A stretch of 64,000 nucleotides of DNA from Azonexus sp. (lineage in GTDB: Bacteria; Pseudomonadota; Gammaproteobacteria; Burkholderiales; Rhodocyclaceae), in contig JAGOBB010000001.1 in assembly GCA_017983615.1 (NCBI GenBank), forward strand, positions 124,001-188,000, written 5' to 3'. Every line of letters begins with the position of its first letter. Positions within the stretch are counted from its first letter, which is position 1. The position numbers and the translations under genes are program-made. Below the pieces are notes generated by a model that was given only the letters and a program-made list of their open reading frames with translations, was not told the origin of the DNA and did not search any database. Of this stretch, positions 21,005-29,750 are shown one piece after another.

Positions 21005-22351
21005 TCAGCGACTTTCCACCGGAAGTGCAAGCACGAATTCCGCCCCGCCATCCGGCAGGTTGCCGGCGCTCAGCTTGCCGCCATGGCGCTCGACGATGCC
21101 GTAGCTGATCGACAGGCCCAGCCCGGTGCCCTGACCGACCGGCTTGGTCGTGAAGAAGGGCTCGAACAGGCGGCTCAGATGGGCCTCGGGGATGCCCGGC
21201 CCGTTGTCGGCAAAACTCAGGATAGCCATGCCGCTTTCGATCCGGCCGCCAATTTTCAGCGTGGCGTTCGGGCGGTTGGCCACCGCATCGCAGGCGTTCT
21301 GGACGAGGTTCATGACCACCTGCTGCAACTGGCCGGAAGAACCCGAACAGCGCAGGTCGGCCGGCAGATCGACCTCGACATCCAGCTTGGCGGCAGCGCT
21401 TTGCACCACCCAGCGTACCGAGCGCTCGACCACCTCGTTCAGGTTGACCTGCTCCGGCGTCATCTTGTCGACGGCCGAAAAACGCTTGAGGGCATCGACG
21501 ATGTCGCGGGTACGCTCGGCGCCTTCGATCATGCCGTCGATCAAGTGCGGCATGTCGGCCAGCACGCGGTCGATGCGCAACTCCTCGCGCATCGCGGCCA
21601 GTGCCGGATCGTCGGCCGCGGCCGTGGCGTGCACGGCGTTGAGATAGCTTTCGAGGCGATTCTCGTAGCGGCGCAGCGACAGCACGTTGCCGAGCACGAA
21701 GCTGATCGGGTTGTTCAGTTCGTGCGCCACGCCAGCCACCAGGCGGCCCAGCGACACCATCTTTTCGGCGTGCAGCAGCTGACTTTGCGTCCGCTTCAGG
21801 TCGTCGTGCGCCTGGCGCAGCGCGGAATAGGCGCGGCGCAGTTCGCCGACCGGCCGGCCGGTAACCACCATGCCCATCAGCTTGCCGGTCTGCGACAGGC
21901 GCGGCGTGCAGTTCATCGAAACCGGCACGGTCGAGCCGTCGCCGGCGCGCAGGAAGAATTCGCAGTCATGGACGCCCTCGCGCCCGTAACGGGCGAAGAT
22001 GTCGCGCGCCTTGGCACGTTCGATGTCGTCGGCAAAGAGGTCGAACACCGGCGTTTTTTCCAGCTCGCTGGCCGGCTTGCCGGAGAAATGCTGCAAGGAA
22101 GCATTCACTTCCTCGATGCCGCCGTTGCGGTCGCAGACGATCAGGATGTCGGACATCGAGGCGAGCACGCTCTCGATGAACTGGTGCGACTCTTCGAGCG
22201 CGGCATTCTTTTCTTCGAGCGCCACTTCGTACTGCAGGAGGTCGTTGTAGACCTCGTCCATCTTCTGGATGACCTCGATCCACGCCTGCTCGCCGCCCGG
22301 CGGCAGCGGCGAATCGCCACTCAGATCAGCGGGCGGGGCGATAGTGGACAT
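21005..22351 (-). CDS. hoxJ: PAS histidine kinase of HoxJ/HupT type (H2-signalling kinase)
   Basis: 448 residues from the ATG at 22351. The order is an N-terminal coiled-coil-like helix ('IEVIQKMDEVYNDLLQYEV'), a PAS domain (about 65-180, 'DILIVCDRNGGIEEVNASL'), a second helix, an H-box 'GVAHELNNPISFVLGN' and an HATPase domain ('NLVQNACDAV', 'FADNGPGIP', 'GTGLGLSIS'). No membrane helices. The H-box and N-terminal helix match what I know of HupT/HoxJ kinases, which relay the state of the HoxBC sensor to HoxA. Position next to hoxN repeats the Ralstonia hoxJ-hoxN order. Start overlaps the nikR end by 26 bp. The specific assignment is inference; the kinase call is certain. Confidence 0.8.
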   Translation of the reverse strand: MSTIAPPADLSGDSPLPPGGEQAWIEVIQKMDEVYNDLLQYEVALEEKNAALEESHQFIESVLASMSDILIVCDRNGGIEEVNASLQHFSGKPASELEKTPVFDLFADDIERAKARDIFARYGREGVHDCEFFLRAGDGSTVPVSMNCTPRLSQTGKLMGMVVTGRPVGELRRAYSALRQAHDDLKRTQSQLLHAEKMVSLGRLVAGVAHELNNPISFVLGNVLSLRRYENRLESYLNAVHATAAADDPALAAMREELRIDRVLADMPHLIDGMIEGAERTRDIVDALKRFSAVDKMTPEQVNLNEVVERSVRWVVQSAAAKLDVEVDLPADLRCSGSSGQLQQVVMNLVQNACDAVANRPNATLKIGGRIESGMAILSFADNGPGIPEAHLSRLFEPFFTTKPVGQGTGLGLSISYGIVERHGGKLSAGNLPDGGAEFVLALPVESR

Positions 22352-22790
22352 GGGCGGCACCGTGTTCGTCGTGGGCGTGGTGGTGTTCAGCTTCCAGCGC
22401 AATCACGTTGAGCTGGCCGTGGCGAACGCCGCGTTCGGCCATCAGGGCATCGGCAAACTGCCGGACGTCGGCGGTCGAGCCTTTGAGGATCACGCTTTCC
22501 AGACAGTTGTCGTGGTCGAGGTGGCTGTGCAGCGCCGCCACCGTCAGGTCGTGGTGGTCGTGCTGCAGTCCGGTCAGGCGCTCGGCCAGTTCGCGCTCAT
22601 GGTGGTTGTAAACGTAGGACAGGTTGGCGACGCAATGGCCGGCCGGCTTCTCGCGCTGGCGGTCGCTCTCGATGGCGCCGCGGATCAGGTCGCGCACCGC
22701 TTCGGAGCGGTTGCTGTAGCCGCGCGCCGCGATCAACTGGTCGAACTGGCTGGCCAGCGCCTCGTCCAGCGAAATGGTGAAGCGTTCCAT
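22326..22790 (-). CDS. nikR: Nickel-responsive regulator NikR
   Basis: 154 residues. Ribbon-helix-helix DNA-binding domain at the N-terminus (MERFTISLDEALASQFDQLI ... YSNRSEAVRDLIR). The C-terminal ACT-type domain carries the metal ligands in 'HSHLDHDNCLE' (His-x-His and Cys of the square-planar Ni site). A His-rich tail (EAEHHHAHDEHGAAHVH) is extra and may bind more metal. Predicted target: the operator before hoxN. Confidence 0.95.
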   Translation of the reverse strand: MERFTISLDEALASQFDQLIAARGYSNRSEAVRDLIRGAIESDRQREKPAGHCVANLSYVYNHHERELAERLTGLQHDHHDLTVAALHSHLDHDNCLESVILKGSTADVRQFADALMAERGVRHGQLNVIALEAEHHHAHDEHGAAHVHYRPAR

Positions 22791-22832
22791 GTTCCTTGCT
22801 CCCTGCTAAATTTCCGTCGCGGCACCGGTGTT

Positions 22833-22995
22833 AGTGTAGTGCTTTACGTTATTCGGCACATAAAACTGCGCCTTTGCCCCCGTGACGGCGCTGCAATTCC
22901 TCGCGATACCGCTGGGTAACGCTGCGGTTTGCGCCTTGCCACAAGGGCAAATGCATCCGTTTTATCAAGTGCCTCATAACGTGCAGCACTACACT
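22833..22995. mobile_element. 163-bp foldback (MITE-like) element upstream of nikR
   Basis: Terminal inverted repeats begin AGTGTAGTGCT at 22833 and end AGCACTACACT at 22995. Similarity continues inward for about 55 bp per arm (ACGTTAT..GGCAC, ATAAAA, TTGCCC blocks). No coding capacity and no clear target-site duplication. It separates nikR from the plus-strand MIP18 gene and probably contributes to or disrupts the nikR promoter. Confidence 0.75.
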
Positions 22996-23030
22996 CAATG
23001 CCCTTCATCACATTCTAACGTCTGGCCCCA

Positions 23031-23357
23031 ATGACCGCTGCCCTTGATAATGAACTGATCCGCGACGCCCTGCGCAAGGTTGTCGATCCCGAAGTGGGCG
23101 CCAACATCGTCGATCTGGGGCTGGTTTACCGCATCGAACTCAACGGCCGCCGCTTGCTGGTCGAGATGACGATGACCTCGCCGGCCTGCCCGATGGGCGA
23201 TCTGATCGTCGACGACGCGCATGCCGAACTCGACCGCGTGCTGCCGGCCGACGTCAGCGTGAACATCCAGGTCGTCTGGGAACCGCCGTGGAACCCGTCG
23301 ATGATGAGCGAGCAATGCCGGCTGCGCCTGGGCTGGACCGAGGATGGCAGCAACTAA
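23031..23357 (+). CDS. MIP18/DUF59-family metal-sulfur cluster assembly protein
   Basis: 108 residues. 'LRKVVDPEVGANIVDLGLVYRI' and 'MTMTSPACPMGDLIVDDAHAEL' are hallmarks of the SufT/PaaD/MIP18 family, with the conserved Cys in 'SPACPMG'. Such proteins help deliver Fe-S clusters. Its stop is adjacent to the ATG of the next gene, indicating an operon. Confidence 0.88.
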   Translation: MTAALDNELIRDALRKVVDPEVGANIVDLGLVYRIELNGRRLLVEMTMTSPACPMGDLIVDDAHAELDRVLPADVSVNIQVVWEPPWNPSMMSEQCRLRLGWTEDGSN

Positions 23358-24413
23358 ATGGCCGAGTTGAAGCCCGGCGCCCGGCTGCCGCTGCTCTTTT
23401 TCGGCATGCTGTCGCTGCTTGGCGGCGTCATGGCCGGCCTGGCCCGGCTCGGCTGGGACGTCCCCGGCCCGGCCGTGCAGGCCGCGGGCGTGCATGGGCC
23501 GCTGATGATCGCCGCCTTTTTCGGCACCGTGATCAGCCTTGAACGCGCCGTCGCCGTCGGCCACAACTGGGCCTATCTGGCGCCACTGGCCGCCGGTCTG
23601 GGCGGCGTGGCGCTGCTTGCCGGCATGCCCACTGTCGTCGGCCAGACGCTGGGCAGCCTGGCCGCACTCGGCCTGATCGCCGCCAGCGTCGTCGCCCTGC
23701 GCCGCCAGGTGGCGGCCTTTACCATCGTGCTGACCCTGGCCGCCGGCTGCTGGCTGATCGGCAACCTGTTCTGGCTGGCCGGCGGCGACCCGACTGCCAG
23801 CGTGGCGTGGTGGCTGCTCTTCCTGGTCCTGACCATTGCCGGCGAACGGCTGGAGTTGACCCGCTTCCTGCCGACGCCGCCGCTCGCCCAGAAGCTGTTC
23901 ATCGCCATTGTCGGCGTGCTGTTGCTCGCGGCACTGACCACGGCAGACCGGCTGCTGGCCGGCGGATTGATTGCCCTGGCGCTCTGGCTGCTGCGCTACG
24001 ACATCGCCCGGCGCAATATCTCGACGACGGGCCTGACCCGCTTCATCGCCGCTTGCCTGCTGTCCGGTTACTTCTGGCTGCTGGCGGCAGGGCTGCTCGG
24101 GCTGGCCGGCGCCTTGACGCCCGGCCATGCCTGGCGCGACGCAGCGCTGCACGCCATCGGCCTCGGCTTCGTCTTCGCGATGGTCTTCGGCCACGCGACT
24201 ATCATCTTCCCGGCCGTCACCCGGATCAGAATTCCCTACCACCCCGTCCTCTACCTGCCGCTCGTGCTGCTCCATCTGACGCTGGCACTGCGGGTGTTCG
24301 GCGGTCTGGCCGGCAATTTCGATTTGCGCCACAACGCCGCCCTGCTCAACGGGCTGGTGCTGCTCGTCTTCATCGCCACTGTCGTCACGCTGGTTCGCCG
24401 GGGCAAGCGCTAA
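23358..24413 (+). CDS. Polytopic inner-membrane protein, weakly NnrS-like
   Basis: 351 residues, almost entirely hydrophobic, with roughly 10-12 predicted membrane helices. Conserved-looking polar positions inside the membrane include 'AAGVHGPLMIAAFFGTVISLERA' and 'LHAIGLGFVFAMVFGHATIIFPAV'. These His/Glu positions recall NnrS-type proteins linked to nitric-oxide stress. This resemblance is weak and no function is assigned. Starts directly after the MIP18 stop. Confidence 0.7.
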   Translation: MAELKPGARLPLLFFGMLSLLGGVMAGLARLGWDVPGPAVQAAGVHGPLMIAAFFGTVISLERAVAVGHNWAYLAPLAAGLGGVALLAGMPTVVGQTLGSLAALGLIAASVVALRRQVAAFTIVLTLAAGCWLIGNLFWLAGGDPTASVAWWLLFLVLTIAGERLELTRFLPTPPLAQKLFIAIVGVLLLAALTTADRLLAGGLIALALWLLRYDIARRNISTTGLTRFIAACLLSGYFWLLAAGLLGLAGALTPGHAWRDAALHAIGLGFVFAMVFGHATIIFPAVTRIRIPYHPVLYLPLVLLHLTLALRVFGGLAGNFDLRHNAALLNGLVLLVFIATVVTLVRRGKR

Positions 24414-24450
24414 GCCGTCAGCGCGCCCCGAAATGGCGCATTTTTGTCCA

Positions 24451-24463
24451 AATGCTACGGTCG
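24451..24463 (+). repeat. Dispersed 14-bp motif, copy 5
   Basis: AATGCTACGGTCG preceded by A, in the gap between the membrane-protein and ATPase genes. The downstream A tracts start two bases later than in other copies. Confidence 0.82.
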
Positions 24464-24648
24464 GTGTCGGAAAAGCGGCAAAAACCGGACGCCGCTTCGC
24501 CCCGCCACTTCCAATGAAAATCCATTCCCGCGAGACAGGATGGGCGTTTCACAGGCATCGTCGCTAAGCGGGAACGGGAAATGCTTGACTCAAGCTGCAG
24601 CACGCTGGATCCGTTAACCGGTCTACGAAGCGCATGGAGGAAGTCATC

Positions 24649-25614
24649 ATGGCCCACAGTGAAATCCGACTCTCGGTCGCTGAAGAGCGCACCATCTACG
24701 ACGTCGCCGCCATCGAGCGCGCCATGGAAGAAGCCGCGGGCAACCGCAACGAGGCGCTGGCGACGCTCTACGAAAAGATGAAGCAGCGCGGTGGCGGCCG
24801 TTTCCTGATCCGCCCGACCGGCGCCGACATGATCGACGACCTCTACGACAGCTGCCCGAATTTCAGCGACGTCATCGACGACCTGAAGAAATACGTCGCC
24901 CTCTCGGTGGCCGGCAACGAGCCGATGAGCTTCACGCCCATCCTGCTGCTCGGCGAGCCGGGCATCGGCAAGACCCACTTCGCCCGCGAACTGGCCAGCC
25001 ACCTCGGCACCGGCCACGAATTCATCTCGATGAGTTCACTGACCGCCGGCTGGGTGCTGTCCGGCGCCTCGTCGCAGTGGAACAACGCCAAGCCGGGCAA
25101 GGTGGCGCACACGCTGGTGCATGGCGACTACGCCAACCCCATCGTGGTCCTCGACGAAATCGACAAGGCCGGCGGCGACTCCCGCTACGACCCAATGGGC
25201 GCCCTGTACGGCCTGCTGGAGCACGACACGGCGCGCAGTTTCAAGGACGAGTTCATCGACATCGATATCGACGCCTCGCACATCCTGTGGGTGACGACGG
25301 CCAACGACGAGCGCAGCATCCCGGAACCGATCCTCAACCGGATGAACGTCTACGAGGTGCCGCGCCCCGACCACGACGCCGCGATCAGCATCGCCGCCGC
25401 GCTCTACCGCGAGATCGTCAGCCAGCACGACTGGGGCTTCCCGCCCGAGGCTGACGAAAACGTGCTCGAACGGCTCGGCTCGCTCCCCCCGCGCGATATG
25501 CGCAAGCGCCTGCTGGCCGCTTTCGGCACCGCCAAGCTGGAAGGCCGCAACTGGCTGGAGGCCGGCGACTTCGAACAGGCCCGCATGGGACGCAGCCGGA
25601 AAATCGGCTTCTGA
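24649..25614 (+). CDS. Lon-like AAA+ ATPase lacking a protease domain
   Basis: 321 residues from the ATG at 24649, which has GGAGGAAG five bases upstream; the ATG at 24634 is less likely. Walker A is GEPGIGKT (about residues 102-109), Walker B is 'IVVLDEIDKA', sensor 1 'ILWVTTAND', and the arginine-finger region 'PEPILNRMNVYEV'. The core resembles the ATPase module of Lon, but there is no Lon N-domain and no Ser-Lys protease domain. Probably a chaperone-type remodeller of unknown client. Followed by a Rieske protein gene 87 bp downstream. A fragment of its 3' end is found again at about 26189-26264. Confidence 0.85.
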   Translation: MAHSEIRLSVAEERTIYDVAAIERAMEEAAGNRNEALATLYEKMKQRGGGRFLIRPTGADMIDDLYDSCPNFSDVIDDLKKYVALSVAGNEPMSFTPILLLGEPGIGKTHFARELASHLGTGHEFISMSSLTAGWVLSGASSQWNNAKPGKVAHTLVHGDYANPIVVLDEIDKAGGDSRYDPMGALYGLLEHDTARSFKDEFIDIDIDASHILWVTTANDERSIPEPILNRMNVYEVPRPDHDAAISIAAALYREIVSQHDWGFPPEADENVLERLGSLPPRDMRKRLLAAFGTAKLEGRNWLEAGDFEQARMGRSRKIGF

Positions 25615-25701
25615 GGCCATGGGAGCCCACTTCAAAACGGCAGACGATCCTGGCCGTCCGGGTCGGCCAGGCAGCCGCCCGGCCTGGCGGGATCAGCAAC
25701 C

Positions 25702-26070
25702 ATGAATCAGCCGCCGCGTTTTCCCGTGTGCGCCAGCGCGGCGCTGGCTGAGCGGCAATACATCAAGCTCAGCTTGAGCTTCGAGAAACGGCCAGAGGAG
25801 TGCCTGCTCTTTCGTCATGCCGGCCAGGCCTATGCCTACATCAATCGCTGCGTGCACATGCCGCGCCGACTCGATTGCGAACGCCAGGACATCTTCGACG
25901 AAAGCGGGCGCTTTCTGCGTTGCTCGATGCACGGCATCGTTTACACACCGGATACCGGCACCTCGATCAGCGCCATGTGCGAAGGCCAGCAACTGCGCGC
26001 GGTAGATATTTACGAAGAGAATGGCGAGGTCGGCATCGCCGATTTCCGCGTCAGCGACATTCAGCGCTGA
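25702..26070 (+). CDS. Rieske [2Fe-2S] ferredoxin-like protein
   Basis: 122 residues, soluble, no signal peptide. Cluster ligands are Cys50-x-His52 ('RCVHMP') and Cys74-x2-His77 ('RCSMHGIVYTP'), the two Rieske boxes, with 22 residues between. Likely electron-transfer ferredoxin or subunit. The neighbouring ATPase gene suggests a functional pair, but no known system is recognised. Confidence 0.88.
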   Translation: MNQPPRFPVCASAALAERQYIKLSLSFEKRPEECLLFRHAGQAYAYINRCVHMPRRLDCERQDIFDESGRFLRCSMHGIVYTPDTGTSISAMCEGQQLRAVDIYEENGEVGIADFRVSDIQR

Positions 26071-26078
26071 CCGCTGCC

Positions 26079-26190
26079 GGCCGGCGTGACAAAAGTGACT
26101 TGCGTGATGTCCCGCGTCCCGGTCCGTCGCGTCACCCAGTGCGAGAACAGCTCGTTGCGATTGGCCGACACCACGGCGGCATCGAACAGG
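26079..26190 (-). pseudogene. Fragment of an endonuclease/exonuclease/phosphatase-family gene
   Basis: Minus-strand translation contains 'SANRNELFSHWVTRRTGT' and 'RDITQVTFVTP', nearly identical to an internal segment of the intact gene at 34177-35208 (DNA match to about 34779-34890). About 110 bp only, with no start or domain, so it is a remnant. Confidence 0.85.
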
Positions 26191-26264
26191 AAGGCCGCAA
26201 TTGGCTGGCGGCCGGCAATTTCGAGCAGGCATGCATGGGGCGTAGCCGAAAGATCGGCTTCTGA
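26189..26264 (+). pseudogene. Fragment of the 3' end of the Lon-like ATPase gene
   Basis: Bases 26189-26264 closely match the last 75 or so bases of the ATPase gene at 24649-25614, including the stop (peptide 'RNWLAAGNFEQACMGRSRKI'). It is fused directly to the endonuclease fragment on the other strand. A decayed second copy. Confidence 0.85.
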
Positions 26265-26326
26265 AGCAGGTAGCGAGGCTTTCCGGCCTCGCTGCCATTC
26301 GATGTCATCGCTTTCCTGCCTGCCCG

Positions 26327-26340
26327 AAATGCTACGGTCG
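26327..26340 (+). repeat. Dispersed 14-bp motif, copy 6
   Basis: AAATGCTACGGTCG followed by a 6-bp A tract and AATTT; in the intergenic debris region. Confidence 0.86.
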
Positions 26341-26384
26341 GCCGGAAAAAACGATGAATTTCGCAAAGACCCAACGGGCCATGC

Positions 26385-27323
26385 TCAGAACAGCGTCAGC
26401 AAGCGCAAGTTGAACCGGTTTTCTTCGCGGAAACCATTTTCGACCGCGACATCGCGGCCGTAGTTGGCCAGGAATTGCAGCGTCGGCGTGATGAAGTAGC
26501 CAGATCCGATGGTCAGCTTGGTCGTGCGCTGACGATTGTTCTGGTCCACGTTGGCCACCTCGGTCTCACCGCCGTTGATGTGCGACACCCCGAGGCGGAC
26601 ATCCCAGGCAGGCGTCAGGTTGTAGCGCAGATGCGTCTGCAGCTGGTACTGGGCCTTTTGCGTCATCTTCACCCCGGTCGGGCCGAAATCGTCGTTCTTG
26701 CCGTAGAAGGTCACGTCGCCGATAACGTCGAGCAGGAGCTTGTCGGCCAGCGGCGTGATGAAGCCGCCCTGCAGGGTCAGGCGCCAGCGGTTCTCGCCCA
26801 GGTTGAGGGCGCGGTTACGGTCGTAGTCGCCGGTCGGCAGTTGCAGGAAGGGCGTCAGGCCGAAATAGGTGCTGCTTTCCGGCTTGTTGACCAGCCACAA
26901 GGTCGTCGCCAGGATCAGGTCGCCGACGCCACTTTCCTTGCCCAGGCCGGAAAGGCTGCCTTTGCCTTCGAGCGACCCGAAAGGCAGCAGGAACTGGGGA
27001 TCGATGATGTAGCCGCCGACATTGAGGTAATGCACGCCGCGCAGGATGCCGACGCTCGAGTCCAGGCGATTGTCGCCGGCGACCTTGCTCCCCCCGGCAT
27101 ACAGGGCATCGCGCGAGGCATGCTGGTAATAGACGGCGGCCAGCGTGGTGCCGGCCGGCAGCGCGGTGTAGTCGCCGGCATCGACATCAAAAGCCGAAGC
27201 GCCCGAGGAGCAGGTCAAACCGAGGGCCAAACCGGCCGCCAGGGCGATGGCCTGGGCATGGCGTTCGCCCCGGCCGCGGGGCGCGGATTTCTTGTTGTTT
27301 TCAGGTATCCCGTGAAAATGCAT
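26385..27323 (-). CDS. Outer-membrane transporter-like beta-barrel protein (phenol-degradation MetA-like family)
   Basis: 312 residues from the ATG at 27323, chosen because GGAG lies nine bases upstream; ATG 27338 is an alternative. Signal peptide 'AIALAAGLALGLTCSSGASA' then alternating amphipathic strands ending in 'NRFNLRLLTLF', the C-terminal aromatic expected of outer-membrane proteins. Resembles the 'putative MetA-pathway of phenol degradation' porin-like family. It is divergent from a sigma-54 activator, which probably controls it; substrate unknown. Confidence 0.75.
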   Translation of the reverse strand: MHFHGIPENNKKSAPRGRGERHAQAIALAAGLALGLTCSSGASAFDVDAGDYTALPAGTTLAAVYYQHASRDALYAGGSKVAGDNRLDSSVGILRGVHYLNVGGYIIDPQFLLPFGSLEGKGSLSGLGKESGVGDLILATTLWLVNKPESSTYFGLTPFLQLPTGDYDRNRALNLGENRWRLTLQGGFITPLADKLLLDVIGDVTFYGKNDDFGPTGVKMTQKAQYQLQTHLRYNLTPAWDVRLGVSHINGGETEVANVDQNNRQRTTKLTIGSGYFITPTLQFLANYGRDVAVENGFREENRFNLRLLTLF

Positions 27324-27395
27324 TGCATGTGTCTCCATGATAAAAATGATTCGCGGCGGCGATGCGCCGGCCGTCCCGCACAAGGGGGGCCAGAA

Positions 27396-27414
27396 ACGCA
27401 TTTGCGAAATGCGT
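27396..27414. promoter_or_regulatory. 19-bp palindrome, candidate activator site
   Basis: ACGCATTTGCGAAATGCGT has perfect 8-bp arms. It lies between the divergent transporter and the sigma-54 activator, the expected place for an upstream activating sequence. A second inverted repeat, GTAAAAC-GGG-GTTTTAC, is at 27488-27504. Confidence 0.5.
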
Positions 27415-27552
27415 ACCACCCCGAAGACCGGGCCTTTTTCGACCATTGAAAAGGGCGGCGAATCATGGATAATCAATTAGATAGACAGTAAAACGGGGTT
27501 TTACGCGGAGAGCCGGCATTTCTGTCTGTTTTTTGTACACATTCCTGATGCC

Positions 27553-29460
27553 ATGGCTAAAAAACAGGCATCAGTCCGGAGGGGCAGACCAGTGGCGAAT
27601 GCGATTTGGCAAGAAAATATCGAAGCACTCCGCGGACAATTCGCCAACGGAGAATTTGGCACGCCCGGGCGCGCGAGGGATGCAATTGTCGCCTCCTGGA
27701 TTCGCTCCAGGGCAAACGGCTTGTCGTTTGGCGACAGGGCCATTTTCAATCCGGTGTCCCGGGCCAGCCAGAAAAGACTGGAGGAAAAAAACCGGGCGTT
27801 CATCCGACGTGCCGAAGGCGACATGGAAAGACTGTTCGCCATGCTGCGCGGCGGCGACTGGGCCGTCTCGCTGATCGACGCCAACGGTTTCGTGCTGCGG
27901 ACCTTTCGGGAGGCGATACCGGCTTTCAAGGGGATCGAACTGGCCTTTCGCCCTGGCGTCAATCTGGGCGAGGCGGCAGCCGGCACCACCGGCCCGGCCT
28001 GCGCGCTGAGCGACGGAAGACCGGCCGTCGTCGCTGGCAAGGAGCATTTTCTCGACGAGGCCGGCGACTTTACCTGTACCTCGGCCCCCATCTACGACCC
28101 CCAGGCCCGCCTCGTCGGCGTACTCAACGCATCCCGTCGCCACAGCGGCGGCCGGGACGGCATTCCCCTCCCAGTCACGCTGACGGCCAACGCGATCGGC
28201 GAGCAGCTGGTGCGCGCGCTCCCTGACACCATCGTCCTCGAACTCAACTGCCCGCTCGGCCAGGGTCGCCCTGCCGCTCGGTGCTGCCTCGCCTTCGACC
28301 CGGGCGGCCGCCTGGTCGGGGCCAGCACGACCGCCCGGCAGCTAATCGATCTCCATTCGGGGGACGACGTCCATTTCAACGAACTGTTCGTCGAATCGTT
28401 CGGCCTCTCCGTCGACCGGATTCGCTCGGCCAGTTCGCCGTGCATTTCCCTGACCCTGCACAACGGTCTCCAGCTCTTCGCCACCGCCAGCGAGGCGGCA
28501 CCGCAGCCCCGCTGCCACAGCGTCCGGCCCGTTCTTACCGCCACCGGGTTTGAAAGCCCGCTGCCCCCGGAATTCGATGTAGCCCTGTCCAAGGCCAGAA
28601 TCGCCTTCGACCGGGACATTCCCATCCTGATCAACGGCGATACCGGCACCGGCAAGGAAGTCGTTTCGCGCCATCTTCACCTTGGCAGCCGGCGGGCCAA
28701 AGGGCCTTTCATCGCCATCAACTGCTCCTCGATCCCGGCCAATCTGATCGAATCCGAGCTGTTCGGCTACGAACCGGGTGCCTTCACCGGCGCCGCCCGC
28801 AACGGCATGCCCGGCAAACTCGAACTCGCCAACGGCGGCACGCTGTTCCTCGACGAGATTGGCGACATGCCGGTCGACCTGCAGGCCCGGCTGCTGCGCG
28901 TTCTGCAGGAGCGCAAGGTGGTCCGGGTCGGCAGCCACACCGAGCGCGAACTCGACTTCGCCCTGATTTCCGCGACCCATCGCGACCTGCCCCTGGAGAT
29001 CGCACGCGGTCTGTTTCGCGAGGATCTCTACTACCGCGTCAATGGACTGCGTCTGGTTCTCCCGAGCCTGAGCCAACGCTCCGACTTCGACCATGTGCTC
29101 GACCGCATCGTCGCCGAGGAATCAACCCCGACCGCGCCGCTTGCCCTCGGCCCCGCCGCCCGCCAGATGCTCAGGCAGCACACCTGGCCGGGCAATCTGC
29201 GCGAACTGCGCCAGGTCCTCAAGCTGGCCTGTGCGATGGCCGACGACGGGGTGATTGAGCCTGGCCACCTGCCGCCCGAAATGGCGCCCCCGACGCACGC
29301 CCTGCCGCCTCACGACGGCACCCCGCTCGAACTGGCCGAACGCGAGGTCTTCGCCGAAAAATTCGCCGCCCATCGCGGCAACATCTCGGCCCTCGCCCGT
29401 ACGCTGGGCATCGCGCGGGCCACGGCCTACAAGAAGCTGCGCGACTACCAGCTGATTTGA
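27553..29460 (+). CDS. Sigma-54-dependent transcriptional activator, AcoR-like with GAF sensor
   Basis: 635 residues. N-terminal region with a GAF-like domain (about 80-190), central AAA+ domain with Walker A 'GDTGTGKE', sigma-54 contact loop GAFTGA, Walker B '[11 protein letters not shown]', and a C-terminal Fis-type helix-turn-helix ('[20 protein letters not shown]'). Such proteins activate catabolic operons after sensing an aromatic compound, acetoin or similar ligand. The divergent outer-membrane transporter is the likely target. Effector unknown. Confidence 0.92.
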   Translation: MAKKQASVRRGRPVANAIWQENIEALRGQFANGEFGTPGRARDAIVASWIRSRANGLSFGDRAIFNPVSRASQKRLEEKNRAFIRRAEGDMERLFAMLRGGDWAVSLIDANGFVLRTFREAIPAFKGIELAFRPGVNLGEAAAGTTGPACALSDGRPAVVAGKEHFLDEAGDFTCTSAPIYDPQARLVGVLNASRRHSGGRDGIPLPVTLTANAIGEQLVRALPDTIVLELNCPLGQGRPAARCCLAFDPGGRLVGASTTARQLIDLHSGDDVHFNELFVESFGLSVDRIRSASSPCISLTLHNGLQLFATASEAAPQPRCHSVRPVLTATGFESPLPPEFDVALSKARIAFDRDIPILINGDTGTGKEVVSRHLHLGSRRAKGPFIAINCSSIPANLIESELFGYEPGAFTGAARNGMPGKLELANGGTLFLDEIGDMPVDLQARLLRVLQERKVVRVGSHTERELDFALISATHRDLPLEIARGLFREDLYYRVNGLRLVLPSLSQRSDFDHVLDRIVAEESTPTAPLALGPAARQMLRQHTWPGNLRELRQVLKLACAMADDGVIEPGHLPPEMAPPTHALPPHDGTPLELAEREVFAEKFAAHRGNISALARTLGIARATAYKKLRDYQLI

Positions 29461-29473
29461 GCTGCCTGCCGTT

Positions 29474-29545
29474 AGGGCGTGTTCACAGTAAGCGACGGGC
29501 AGCGCAAGGGTCTGGCGGGGCGGGCGGTTACTGTGAACACGCCCT
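29474..29545. mobile_element. 72-bp perfect-TIR hairpin element
   Basis: AGGGCGTGTTCACAGTAA (29474-29491) is perfectly inverted at 29528-29545 around a 36-bp G-rich loop. It has the size of a REP- or MITE-type element, and would also fold as an RNA hairpin after the activator gene. No T-run follows. Confidence 0.75.
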
Positions 29546-29563
29546 GGAAACCGGTCGGCGATG

Positions 29564-29577
29564 GAATGCTACGGTCG
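29564..29577 (+). repeat. Dispersed 14-bp motif, copy 7
   Basis: Perfect GAATGCTACGGTCG with six A and then five A bases downstream at canonical spacing; 18 bp after the 72-bp hairpin. Confidence 0.9.
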
Positions 29578-29750
29578 GCCCGAAAAAATGCCCAAAAACG
29601 AAATGGCGCCCGTCCCGCAACGAAACTCCATGAATGCTAAAAATGCATATCGCATGAAATATTTGCCGAAATAGCAATACTTATAGCGATTCTCGCATTT
29701 CAATTCAGAGAGGCATACAATCGTTTTATCGCCTTCCCCGGAGTTGGACA

